A DNA stretch of 64,000 bases from Artocarpus heterophyllus (lineage: Eukaryota; Streptophyta; Magnoliopsida; Rosales; Moraceae), in contig CM046354.1 of the NCBI GenBank assembly GCA_025403435.1, positions 25,082,728-25,146,727 on the forward strand. Direction: 5' to 3'. The notes beneath the pieces are model-generated. The model did no database searches and was not told where the DNA came from. It saw nothing but the letters and a program-made list of their open reading frames with translations. How positions within the stretch are numbered: position 1 is the stretch's first letter; the number at the start of each line of letters is the position of its first letter. Shown piece after piece: positions 22,636-34,349 of this stretch. Both the position numbers and the translations under genes were made by a program.

Positions 22636-24669
22636 TGTTGGAAACAAAGTGCGCAGCGGAATTTTTAAAATTTTTTCATCAGAGTATTTTCCAAAACACA
22701 AGTTTGACATGTTATATGTATAAATTAAACAGATCTTACTAACCTCAGTGTGTCGAAGAACCTCCGCGACCTGTGTAGAGAAGTAACGTTCCAGAAGAGC
22801 CTCAACCAACTGGTCTTCTTTGCTATTCTCTATCCACAACCGGAGTGAGTGTGGGCTCACACGTACAGCTCTTCCACCGGTGACTCTCCTTCCAACCAAT
22901 AGAGAGAACCCAAAGCTAGTGTTCGTGATTTGTGAACAAAAGCTCTCAGGGAGTTTTCAGATGCTCACTAGAAGAGTATCACTCTTAATCTCTCAAATTG
23001 ATCTTAGTAAATCATTAGACTCACTCCCTTTCTATACCTATTGGTCCTTGGGGTCAGTCCATATCAGATTAGGTCTCAAAAATCGAAACAGAATCAAGTT
23101 CGGATCAATATCTGATAAGATACGCGTGAAAAACGCGTAATCTTAACTGTCGCGGTCGGCATGCCGAACTGTGTGATAGGCAGGCCGAACTGGCCAGTTC
23201 GGCAGGCCGAACTTTCTGATAGGCAGGCCGAACTGCCGAGAAAAAATCTCCGCGAATCTTTTATTTTCCACCCGAGATTCTAAAGGATAAAGTCTCAGTT
23301 TTGATTCAAATAGCCCAATAGAAAAGATATCTGATCAAAACAAACTTTATCAAGATAATCTCTAAGAAAATAAATCAATTCACAATAATTCTACAAGTTT
23401 ATCTTGTTCTAATTGTCCAAAATTAAAACAACCAATAAACAGACAAGAATTATCCGAACGCCATAATTCAACAAGTTCATCTTGAACTAATTTCTTACAT
23501 AATTAATTCAACCGATAAACAGACATGAATTATTTGATTCTTATAAATTTTAAACCAATCTGATAAATCCGACATAAGTCACCAATTATTGGAAAAGCAC
23601 GCCGTGTCGTTACAGGATTTTGTAAGCTAGCAAAGGGGACCAAAATGGACCTATAAAGTTCAAGCTCATGATAATTATGAAACCCAATATCCCAGATATA
23701 CATTTCACAATTATCAACTCCAACGCTACTCCACTAAAAGCTTGGAGCTGCACTCTCGAACTTTATAGAATTACGAAGCTCGTGTAGCTAAGTCTCCATG
23801 ACATATCATAGTGTATCGCATCCCCATATGATCATCCATAACCGGCTTAAGGACAAGTTCTGTCTTACCTTCCCGATTATTTTTATCTTACATTCCATTG
23901 TCTCACCATTAGAAAACTTACCATCCAAAGATAGTATACCATTCGGTTACACCTATGTATCCAAATGGTTGAGCGCTCCAGTTTTCCAATTACAGGACAA
24001 CGCATATAAGAGGATATCATTACTCCTAAAGAGGAGCTATGGATTCCATATCTATGAATAACAAGTCTACGCTACCAAGAGTCATGCCTCCAACGTACCG
24101 GCATGCATGCCACTATAGAGATGTGGGAGTCACCCATTGGTACATCAAAAGACACAAATCGAGACAACGGGCCCATTATTCATCTCAGGATTAAGATACA
24201 ATACAAATGATTGTCTAAAGTGAATCGATTTGCCAAGACAGAATTATTAATCCAAATCAATTCACTTTATGTCCCGATCCAACACATCGTCACCTATGAC
24301 AACGCGCCAATGTTTCTATTCACGGAGTCCAACTCCGATGGCCAAGACAAACCATCTCCCAAAAGGGATATAGACAACATAACAATCTTTACATGAATAA
24401 AGTGCCCAACTTTATTCCCTCGATTGCGGATCATATATTTTAGACCATCACCTTAAGAGTCGTGTCTACCGCATAATCATCCCATCATATGCCCAACTCT
24501 TAAGGTTTAGACTGACAGTCTCAGACTACTGTTTGCTTATCATACATTCAACAAATATGAACGTAAAGAGGACAATATTTGGTATATATAAATGAATAAA
24601 TTCTTTATTGATAAAAATGTCTCCAAAAACGTATTACATTTTTACTCCTTAGAGCATACATGTCTAACA
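22636..24669 (-). repeat. Second (internal) LTR of the young Copia
   Basis: 2034 bp, complete TGTTGG...TCTAACA. It functions by position as the 3' LTR of the coding unit; the polypurine tract (TCTCCCACTT on the plus strand) follows at 24671. Palindrome units start at 23155, 23176, 23198 and 23219 (21, 22, 21). Confidence 0.9.
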
Positions 24670-24683
24670 ATCTCCCACTTGCA

Positions 24684-27600
24684 CTAAGTGAGTAAATACT
24701 GCAAATTTCGCATCCCCATAGCTTCCACATGCCTCTCGAAGACTCTCCCAGTAAGTGTCTTCGTGAATGGATCAGCTAAATTGTCCTCTGACGCGATCTT
24801 GCATACCGTGACATGCCCGCTCTCAACGAAGTCCTTTATCACATGATACTTCCGATCAATATGCTTACTCTTCTTGTGAAATCTTGGTTCCTTAGCATTA
24901 GCTACCGCCGCACTGTTATCACAGTACAGTGATACCACTTTATCCATACCAGGAACTACCTCAAGATCCCCAAGGAACTTGCGGAGCCACACTGCTTCTT
25001 TCGAAGCATCACTAACCGCCACATACTCAGCCTCCATCGTTGAATCCGAAGTGCAATCTTGCTTCGCACTTCTCCAACTGATGGCACCGCCACCCAGAGT
25101 AAACACAAACCCCGATGTCGATTTCCTAGAATCCAGGCAGGATTGAAAATCCGAATCAGTGTATCCTAAAGGAGTTAAATCCTCACCCGAATACACAAGC
25201 ATATACCCTCGAGTCCTTCTCAGGTACTTGAAAATATGCTTTACCGCAACCCAATGGTTCGGTCCTGGATCCGCCTGAAATCGACTCACAATCCCGACCG
25301 CATAGCTAATATCCGGTCGAGTGCAAAGCATGGCATACATGAGACTACCCACTGCCGAAGCATAAGGTACCTTCTTCATGTATTCTCTTTCTTCATAAGA
25401 CTTTGGAGAGTCTTTCTTAGAAAGAGTAATTCTAGACCTAGATGGTTGCCCACCTTTCTTGGAATCCTGCATTGCAAACCTCCTGAGAATTTTATCTATG
25501 TAGCTGGCCTGTGACAAAGCTATCATTTTGTTCTTCCTATCCCGAAAGATCTGGATACCGAGAACAAAATTAGCCTCACCCAAATCCTTCATGTCAAACT
25601 GCTTGGTCAACCATAATTTGACCGATGACAACGCCCCAACGTCATTGCCAATTAGCAGAATGTCATCTACATAGAGTAGTAGAAAAACCACCTTCCCATT
25701 CTTAATGTGTTTGTAAACACATGGCTCATCCACATTTTGTGAGAACCCATAAGTCTTGATCACATGATCAAATCTTATGTTCCAAGAACGAGAAGCCTGC
25801 TTAAGTCCATAAATAGACTTTAGCAACTTACAAACCTTACCCACTTGACCCGTGACCTTGAACCCGTCTGGTTGTTCCATATAAATGGACTCATCAAGAT
25901 AGCCATTCAGAAAAGCCGTCTTGACATCCATCTGCCAAATCTCGTAGTCGAGAGCGGCAGCTATGGACAAGAGAATCCGGATGGACTTAAGCATGGCTAC
26001 AGGCGAAAAGGTTTCCTCATAATCGATTCCTTTCTTTTGCGCATAACCCTTAGCTACCAGTCTAGCCTTAAAGGTTTCGACCTTTCCATCCACTCCTCTT
26101 TTCCTCTTGTAGATCCACTTACTCCCTATGGGTTTTACCCCTTCGGGAAGATCCACAAGCTCCCAGACCCGATTAGTCTCCATAGACTTCATCTCAATGT
26201 TCATGGCCTCTGTCCAGAGTCTTGAATCAACATCCTCCATAGCTTCTGCGTAAGTATAAGGATCCCTGTCATGTTCATCCGGTTCAGCCAAAAAGACCTC
26301 CCCATTGAACATATACCTCTCAGGTTGACGCCCGATCCTCCCACTACGCCGAAGCCCCTGAGGTTGTTGTTCAGGTTTGTTTGGTTTTTCTACACCGATC
26401 GGAATGGTTTCGTTCGGAACCTCCGGAGTAAACGGATCACCCCTCAACTCCTCAAGCACCACTTTGCTTTGAGGTTTAAAGTCGTTCATGTAACTCTCCT
26501 CAAGGAAAGTTGCATTAGTTGAAACCACGACTTTATTTTCCTTTGGGTTATAAAAATAACCCCCTTTAGTCCCTTTTGGATATCCTACAAACACGCAAAC
26601 TTCTGAACGTGCTTCCAACTTATTCGGATCCTTAAACAGGACATGAGCTGGACATCCCCATATGCGAATATGGTTTAAGGATGTCTTCCGTCTTGTCCAC
26701 AACTTGTGAGGAGTTTTAGGGACCGATTTTGAAGGCACATTGTTCAAAAGATAACATGCGGTTTGTAGTGCATATTCCCAAAAGGATAAAGGCAATGATG
26801 AATAACTCATCATGGACCGAATCATGTCCAACAAAGTCCTATTCCTTCTCTCTGCTACGCCATTCTGCTGCGGAGTACCCGGCGCAGTCAAATGGGATAA
26901 AATCCCATTCTCTAACAAGTGTCCCAAGAACTCATTAGAAAGGTATTCCCCACCTCGATCAGATCGAAGTGACTTTATGGCTCTACCCAATTGCTTTTCC
27001 ACTTCAGCCCGACACTCCCTGAACTTATCATAAGTTTCGCTTTTGTGGTGCATTAGGTACACATACCCATATCTTGAGTAATCGTCAAAAAAAGTAACGA
27101 AATACTCATACCCTCCTCGTGCCCGGATGTTCATCGGTCCGCAAACATCACTATGCACAAGTTCTAGAACCCCTTCGGCCCTATTGCCCTTAGACCCGTA
27201 TGGTCTTTTGGTCATTTTACCCTCCAAACAAGACTCACATTGAGGTATAGATTCCACCTTTAAGTGACTTAAAGCTCCATCCCTTACCAACCTTTGAATC
27301 CTATTTAGGTTAATATGGCCAAGGCGCAAATGCCACAGATAAGTCTTATTAGAGTGAGAAGTTTTAAGTCTTTTTGAGTCATTATCATTTATCTCAGCAT
27401 TAAGCAATAGGTCCATCTTAGGTTTGATAAAATATAGATTATTTTGCATCCATCCAGAACAGATAAAAGATTTGTTTTTACGAATCACCACTTTTTCATT
27501 AAAAGATACCACGTAGGAGTCTTTAAATAAAGAAGATACAGAAATTAAATTCCTTTTAAATTTAGGAACATAAAAACAATCACGCAAAATTAAACTCCTA

Positions 27601-28636
27601 TAATTATCAAAATAAAGATGGACATCTCCCACTGCTTCCGCTGAGACCAAGGATCCATCGCCCATCCGAAGCGTTAAGTCTTCACGAAGTAGACTTCTCG
27701 TTTCTTTGAATCCCTGCAGAGAAACACAAACATGATTAGTTGCACCGGAATCTATGACCCAAATGTCACTGGATTCCTCAACCAAACAAGTTTCTAAATA
27801 TAGAAGATCACACCTACCTCCCTTGGAAAGGAAGTCCTTGCAATGCTTCTTTATATGCCCGACCTTACCACAAAAGAAGCACTTAAGCTTCTTTGGGTTC
27901 TTCTTCTTCTTCTTCTTGCTCTTGGTAGCAATAGGAATAGAAGACTTCCCACTTTTGGCCCGTTGCTTCTTTCCATTCCCAGAGTTAGGATTGGAACCAG
28001 AAGCAGCTACCATATTGGCCTCTCCACCAGCAGGAGACTCCCTGATCAGCAGTTCAAACTCTTGTAACTGTTTCATCAGTTCTGTCAAGGTCATATCCCG
28101 TCTATTGCTTAGATTAAAAGTAGCTCTAAACAGAATTAATTCCTTAGACAGAGTCTCAAAGACCATAGTCATCTGAGTTTCAGCATCGATGTCAGCTCCA
28201 TTGGTTTGAGCCTCAACGAGGTAACCCATGACCAACATCATATGCTCCTTTACAGATGTCCTCGGTCTCTGTCTACAGTTTAAGAGTTTCCGAAGCGCCC
28301 CTTGCCGCTTTGTTATAGCCTGGCCTCCAAACATATCCTCAAGATTATCCAAGATCTACTTCGCAGTCTCATAATCCTAATGTTGAGCCTGCAGCACGTT
28401 GTTCATGCTAGCCATAACATAGCAGCGGGCCTGATCATTAGCATCTTTCCAGCGGTCGTACGCTTGGAATTGCTCATTACTTGAGTCTCCCATAGGCTCG
28501 GGAGGACAAGGAGTTGTCAGAACATATTTCAGTTTCTCAAAGGAAAGGACGATGTCCAGGTTTCGTTTCAATCATTATAGTTCTCACCGATTAATTGGTT
28601 TTTGTCAAGTATCGATGATAAAGCGTTTTTAGACAT
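24684..28636 (-). pseudogene. Copia gag-pol polyprotein with three early defects
   Basis: Same polyprotein as at 4686-8633, with all domains: zinc knuckle [23 protein letters not shown] protease, integrase, [12 protein letters not shown] and RNase H, ending NLQYLLT. The start ATG is at 28636-28634. A single-base deletion near 28572 (GATTGGAA read as GATTGAA) and two TAG codons at 28379-28377 and 28358-28356 (both CAG in the sister copy) lie in gag. Downstream of these a 1222-codon frame is uninterrupted. The glutamine missing at 7518 in the other copy is present here. Translation from the normal start would give only a short gag peptide, so this copy needs proteins from elsewhere. Confidence 0.9.
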
Positions 28637-30324
28637 TTTCAATCTACAATAAAGAATCATATACCAAACATAAGCAAACATATATAATAATTTAGTAAGA
28701 TAACACAATCATGTAAAATCATACAAATGTGTTTATGTGTCAAAACCTTGAAAGTATCACAACCTTACAACGATAATTCCCAACTTAGAATTCAACAAGC
28801 TCCTAGGGGAGTCATGCCAAATTCAATCAGGAACACGGATCCCCTCCTGATTAATATATGCCATCCAGGACCCGTATGATCCAGCATATACTAATAATCG
28901 TTTCTTTGGCCATTAATTTTATTAACAGAGCTCCTAGGGGAGGTTAATAATAAAATTAACGTGAGTGTATAACCACCGTTTTAATATTTTATCCATGATT
29001 TATAATCACCACCTAGGGGTGTGCAACCATAAATCATACTAAAATACCTTATCCTTTCAGAGATCCAATCTGGTACATGATAGAAATCCCTTCCTAGGGG
29101 TTGGGACCATCATGTTCTTCCTATGGACCAACGATGGAGGCCTTAGGTTCTCTCTTCGAAAACCTTCTCCCACTCAATCTTTTGAAGTCAAGGTTTTATT
29201 TTAAAATTATGCATGAACAATTTTAATATGAGCGGCACTCCCTATTCTATATGACATGTTATCAATATACATGGTAAATCATATTATAATGCAGACAAGC
29301 AAAGCAATTAAGCAAAGCTACAAGCATAATAATAATAATAACCGTAATATTATGGTTCCACCCTAGAGAATAGAAAAACTAAGATTACAAGAGAATAATC
29401 GAGACATTTATCGATTCTTCATCCTTGAATCCTCAAGCTGTATCCTTCTTCATGTAATATCCATCTTTAAGTCCTCAATCCCATATGAATCGAACACTTC
29501 ATATTTCCGGTCATATCCAAATTTAATGTTTCTCAGAATCGTCCCAAAAATAAAATTAAAACTGCACAGGAAAAATCGCACCTTTTCTGGACACCTGGCA
29601 GCTCTCGATCGGCAGGCCGATCTGGGTGATCGGTCTGCCGATCATGGTGATCGGTCTGCCAATCATGGTGGTTCGGCCTGCCGAACATGAAGGTTCGGCC
29701 TGCCGGCAGAGCACCAAAATTTCTGCCCCACTGTCGGCCTGCCGGACCGTACGTCCGGCCTGCCGATCTATGACCTTCAGCCTGCCGAACTGTGAGGTCC
29801 GGCATGCCGACTGAGCAGAAAACCCTCAATCCAGAAAATACAATTTTAATGCAATTTATCAATTTTATTTTCAACAATTCAAAAACATAAAATTAGAGAC
29901 TTAGGAAATACCTGGAGGCGCCATCATCAATCTTTAAGTTCCGACTTCTCGTTCCGTCTTCTCCGAAAAATTATTTAATTACAAAATTCTTACAAATTAA
30001 AAATTAAATAATAATTCCTAGACGGAGATGATAGTCCGCCATCTAATTACATGAAAAACCTAGATACACATTCTAACCTCTAAGGAACCATAACCGGTAT
30101 TAATTAATTAATAAATAATTAAACAACAATTTAATCAACCATAATTAATTAATAAACATTCACCATATAATCCATGACAACATATATATTATATAGAAAC
30201 CTAGAGTGCCATCTCTCTATAAAATTTAATTCAAGCATTGGAGAGATTAAGATCACAAAATTTATGCATATAACATGATCACAAACTTGCAAATTTATGT
30301 AAAAACCTCGGCTCTGATACCAAT
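28637..30324 (-). other. Leader and primer-binding site of the young Copia
   Basis: The reverse of 3020-4685: primer-binding site GCTCTGATACCA at about 30311-30322, palindrome array (29607-29812) and four CCTAGGGG-centred hairpins (about 28795-29110). No gene is seen. Confidence 0.85.
29607..29812 (-). repeat. Palindrome array in the leader of the young Copia (one unit more)
   Basis: The array matches 3541-3716 in reverse but has one extra 22-bp unit: the block ATCGGTCTGCC-ATCATGGTG is present twice at about 29629-29672. The spacing is otherwise the same. Confidence 0.8.
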
Positions 30325-32356
30325 TGTTGGAAACAAAGTGCGCAGCGGAATTTTTAAAATTTTTCATCAGAGTATTTTCCAAAACACAAGTTTGACATGT
30401 TATATGTATAAATTAAACAGATCTTACTAACCTCAGTGTGCCGAAGAACCTCCGCGACCTGTGTAGAGAAGTAACGTTCCAGAAGAGCCTCAACCAACTG
30501 GTCTTCTTTGCTATTCTCTATCCACAACCGGAGTGAGTGTGGGCTCACACGTACAGCTCTTCCACCGGTGACTCTCCTTCCAACCAATAGAGAGAACCCA
30601 AAGCTAGTGTTCGTGATTTGTGAACAAAAGCTCTCAGGGAGTTTTCAGATGCTCACTAGAAGAGTATCACTCTTAATCTCTCAAATTGATCTTAGTAAAT
30701 CATTAGACTCACTCCCTTTCTATACCTATTGGTCCTTGGGGTCAGTCCATATCAGATTAGGTCTCAAAAATCGAAACAGAATCAAGTTCGGATCAATATC
30801 TGATAAGATACGCGTGAAAAACGCGTAATCTTAACTGTCGCGGTCGGCATGCCGAACTGTGTGATAGGCAGGCCGAACTGGCCAGTTCGGCAGGCCGAAC
30901 TTCGATCGGCAGGCCGAACTGCCGAGAAAAAATCTCCGCGAATCTTTTATTTTCCACCCGAGATTCTAAAGGATAAAGTCTCAGTTTTGATTCAAATAGC
31001 CCAATAGAAAAGATATCTGATCAAAACAAACTTTATCAAGATAATCTCTAAGAAAATAAATCAATTCACAATAATTCTACAAGTTTATCTTGTTCTAATT
31101 GTCCAAAATTAAAACAACCGATAAACAGACAAGAATTATCCGAACGCCATAATTCAACAAGTTCATCTTGAACTAATTTCTTACATAATTAATTCAACCG
31201 ATAAACAGACATGAATTATTTGATTCTTATAAATTTTAAACCAATCTGATAAATCCGACATAAGTCACCAATTATTGGAAAAGCACGCCGTGTCAGTTAC
31301 AGGATTTTGTGAGCTAGCAAAGGGGACCAAAATGGACCTATAAAGTTCAAGCTCATGATAATTATGAAACCCAATATCCCAGATATACATTTCACAATTA
31401 TCAACTCCAACGCTACTCCACTAAAAGCTTGGAGCTGCACTCTCGAACTTTATAGAATTACGAAGCTCGTGTAGCTAAGTCTCCATGACATATCATAGTG
31501 TATCGCATCCCCATATGATCATCCATAATCGGCTTAAGGACAAGTTCTGTCTTACCTTCCCGATTATTTTTATCTTACGTTCCATTGTCTCACCATTAGA
31601 AAACTTACCATCCAAAGATAGTATACCATTCGGTTACACCTATGTATCCAAATGGTTGAGCGCTCCAGTTTTCCAATTACAGGACAACGCATATAAGAGG
31701 ATATCATTACTCCTAAAGAGGAGCTATGGATTCCATATCTATGAATAACAAGTCTACGCTACCAAGAGTCATGCCTCCAACGTACCGGCATGCATGCCAC
31801 TATAGAGATGTGGGAGTCACCCATTGGTACATCAAAAGACACAAATCGAGACAACGGGCCCATTATTCATCTCAGGATTAAGATACAATACAAATGATTG
31901 TCTAAAGTGAATCGATTTGCCAAGACAGAATTATTAATCCAAATCAATTCACTTTATGTCCCGATCCAACACATCGTCACCTATGACAACGCGCCAATGT
32001 TTCTATTCACGGAGTCCAACTCCGATGGCCAAGACAAACCATCTCCCAAAAGGGATATAGACAACATAACAATCTTTACATGAATAAAGTGCCCAACTTT
32101 ATTCCCTCGATTGCGGATCATATATTTTAGACCATCACCTTAAGAGTCGTGTCTACCGCATAATCATCCCATCATATGCCCAACTCTTAAGGTTTAGACT
32201 GACAGTCTCAGACTACTGTTTGCTTATCATACATTCAACAAATATGAACGTAAAGAGGACAATATTTGGTATATATAAATGAATAAATTCTTTATTGATA
32301 AAAATGTCTCCAAAAACGTATTACATTTTTACTCCTTAGAGCATACATGTCTAACA
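30325..32356 (-). repeat. 5' LTR of the young Copia
   Basis: 2032 bp, complete, next to the primer-binding site. Palindrome units start at 30843, 30864, 30886 and 30905 (21, 22, 19), the last interval shortened by a small deletion relative to the other LTR. Confidence 0.9.
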
Positions 32357-33477
32357 GTTTTAAATTAAAATATAAATATATTAATTGTTCAAAAATGTTT
32401 TATTTAAAAGATAATTATATTCAAAATGTATGGTTTTTTTTATATGCTTAAGGTAATTTTTATGATTTAAGAAAAATCATAATAACATGTTTATGTGATG
32501 ACGATTTTATGATTATGAATTATGTTTATTATATGAATGAATGTTATGTGTATGGGAGTTCATGATAAGTATTGATTTTTATTGCATCTTTAAATGATAA
32601 ATGGCATGAACACTCAAGGAAGCAAGCATATCGAGACCGCGGCGTCGTCACCAAGTGCATTTTTTAAGGTTAAGTAAGCTATCGATAAGGTAAGTACATT
32701 CTCACCTACAACAGACACATGTTTTTACAAGGTTTAATGATATGTTTACAAGGATATTCATGATGATTTTATGATGATTTTTCCTTAAAGGATTTCTTAT
32801 GAAAGATTTTCATGATTTTAAAGATATGCATGTATGATGATGACATGTTTCAAAGTATGAAAAGTATGTATATATGTGTCACCTAATAAGTGTTGCACAC
32901 CCAATGTTATGAAATGTTATGTTATGATGTCATGTTTGGTTTGGGATTAGCTACCCTTCTTCTCTCATGACGGCGCGCCTATGATGATGCTAATGGTGCA
33001 ACACTTGGGCCCTTAAGATAAAATGGATTAAGTTTTAAAATGGTTAACGTTACGAAAGATGTGTTCTATGAAATTGTGCTTATGGCACTTTTGTGATATG
33101 ATGACAATGATGATGATGTTTATGAAAGGTTTTAAATTGTGAGAATATATGTACTTACTAAGCATTAGCTTAATAAAGTTTTATGTCATGTTGCAGATAA
33201 GGGTAAGAGAGTCATGGAATAGGAGGAGGACGTGGGAAGGAGTGTGAGCAACATGAACGATGAATTGTAACCGGAAGCATGCCAAGAAAATGATTTTACG
33301 ATTTAATCAAGTTTTATATATATTTTTGAACATGTTTTTGTGTTAAGTTTTTAAGAACACTTATATTATGGTTTTATAAGTTATTTTATCATTTTCTTAT
33401 GAATTATGAACTTCAGCTATATTTTACGTAAAGTTGGTATGTTTTAAATTAAGTTTTCTAAAGGAATTTGGTCTCGG

Positions 33478-33655
33478 ACGGCCTGTCGAACTCTGTGGCC
33501 GGCCTGCCGAAGACCAGAAGTTTGGCCTGCCGATTGAATTTTTTGGCCTGCCGAACATGGATGAATTTTTAATCCGATTTGCAAAGCCACTACCGGCTTG
33601 CCGGTAGAGGGAACCCCGGCCTGCCGAAGTCCCAAGTTTGGCCTGCCGAACTGTG
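33478..33655 (+). repeat. Seven-unit palindrome array near the 3' end of solo LTR 1
   Basis: GGCCTG-type cores lie at 33480, 33501, 33524, 33545, 33595, 33618 and 33640. Intervals are 21, 23, 21, then a gap of 50, then 23 and 22. The motif is in the opposite sense to the array at 21122-21249. Confidence 0.8.
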
Positions 33656-34349
33656 GGAGTAAGTAAGTTTTTATCGATTTGATATTTAATGTGATATGTT
33701 GTGATATTTTTATAAGTCCTGATTTTACAACTTGGTATATCTATTTTATTAATATAAGTTCATGATTAATTTAAAGTATAAATGACTAAATTATGTTATG
33801 GAATAAATTAAACAATGATTTTTGAAACAATGATAAATTAAAAAAAAAAGAAAAAAAAACGTATAAATGGATCCTGGTAACGTAAGTTTAAGTACTTTTA
33901 AAATCAATAGTAATGATTAAGTTTGATATTATTTATAAGTTTAATGTTTATACGTGTACGAATGTAAGTATGTAACGTCATCTGTGACGTCCGAATTAAG
34001 GGGCGTTACACTTCTAGTGAGCATCTGAAAACTCCCTGAGAGCTTTTGTTCACAAATCACGAACACCAGCTTTGGGTTCTCTCTATTAGTCGGAAGGAGA
34101 GTCACCAGTGGAAGAGTTGTATGTGTGAGCCCACACTCACTTCGGTTGTGGATTATGAATAGCAAAGAAGACCAGTTGGTTAAGGCTCTTCTGGAACGTT
34201 ACTTCTCTACACAGGTTGCGGAGGTTCTTCGGCACACTGAGGTTAGTAAGATCTGTCTAATTTATACATATAACATGTCAAACTTGTGTTTTGGAAATTA
34301 CTCTAATGAATTTTTTTTTAAAATTTCGTTGCGCACTTTGTTTCCAACA

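Larger units (their letters stand above)
22252..32356 (-). mobile_element. Young Copia with three LTRs (tandem LTR arrangement)
   Basis: In the element's own direction: 5' LTR (32356-30325), primer-binding site, leader, gag-pol, second LTR (24669-22636), then a second primer-binding site with 344 bp of leader (22635-22292), and finally the last 40 bp of a third LTR (22291-22252). The target duplication GTTTT flanks the whole unit (22247-22251, 32357-32361), so it is one insertion. The two complete LTRs differ by only about six substitutions and a few small indels by hand count. Both LTRs have TATAGAAA in place of TATAAAAA. It sits inside chromovirus-like solo LTR 1. Confidence 0.9.
20852..34010 (+). 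mobile_element. Chromovirus-like solo LTR 1 (TGTAACACCC...GGGGCGTTACA), split by a Copia
   Basis: Pieces 20852-22251 and 32357-34010 (about 3.05 kb) begin TGTAACACCC and end GGGGCGTTACA, with the target duplication CTTCT at 20847-20851 and 34011-34015. Such termini and size are typical of Tekay-type chromovirus LTRs; the assignment is by termini only, since no internal region is left. It contains a CT-rich leader-like tract (about 21580-21720) that suggests plus orientation, and two palindrome arrays (21122-21249, 33478-33655). A related copy in reverse is at 35240-38518. Confidence 0.8.
19783..34349 (+). mobile_element. Copia solo LTR (rest), split by the chromovirus-like solo LTR
   Basis: Pieces 19783-20851 and 34016-34349 carry LTR positions from about 610 to the end (TTTCCAACA at 34340-34349). 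Together with the inverted piece 18941-19532 they make one solo LTR inserted into the Gypsy protease motif DLGAS. Its target duplication CCTAA is at 34350-34354 and, inverted, at 19533-19537. The palindrome array is at 20612-20667. Confidence 0.8.
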
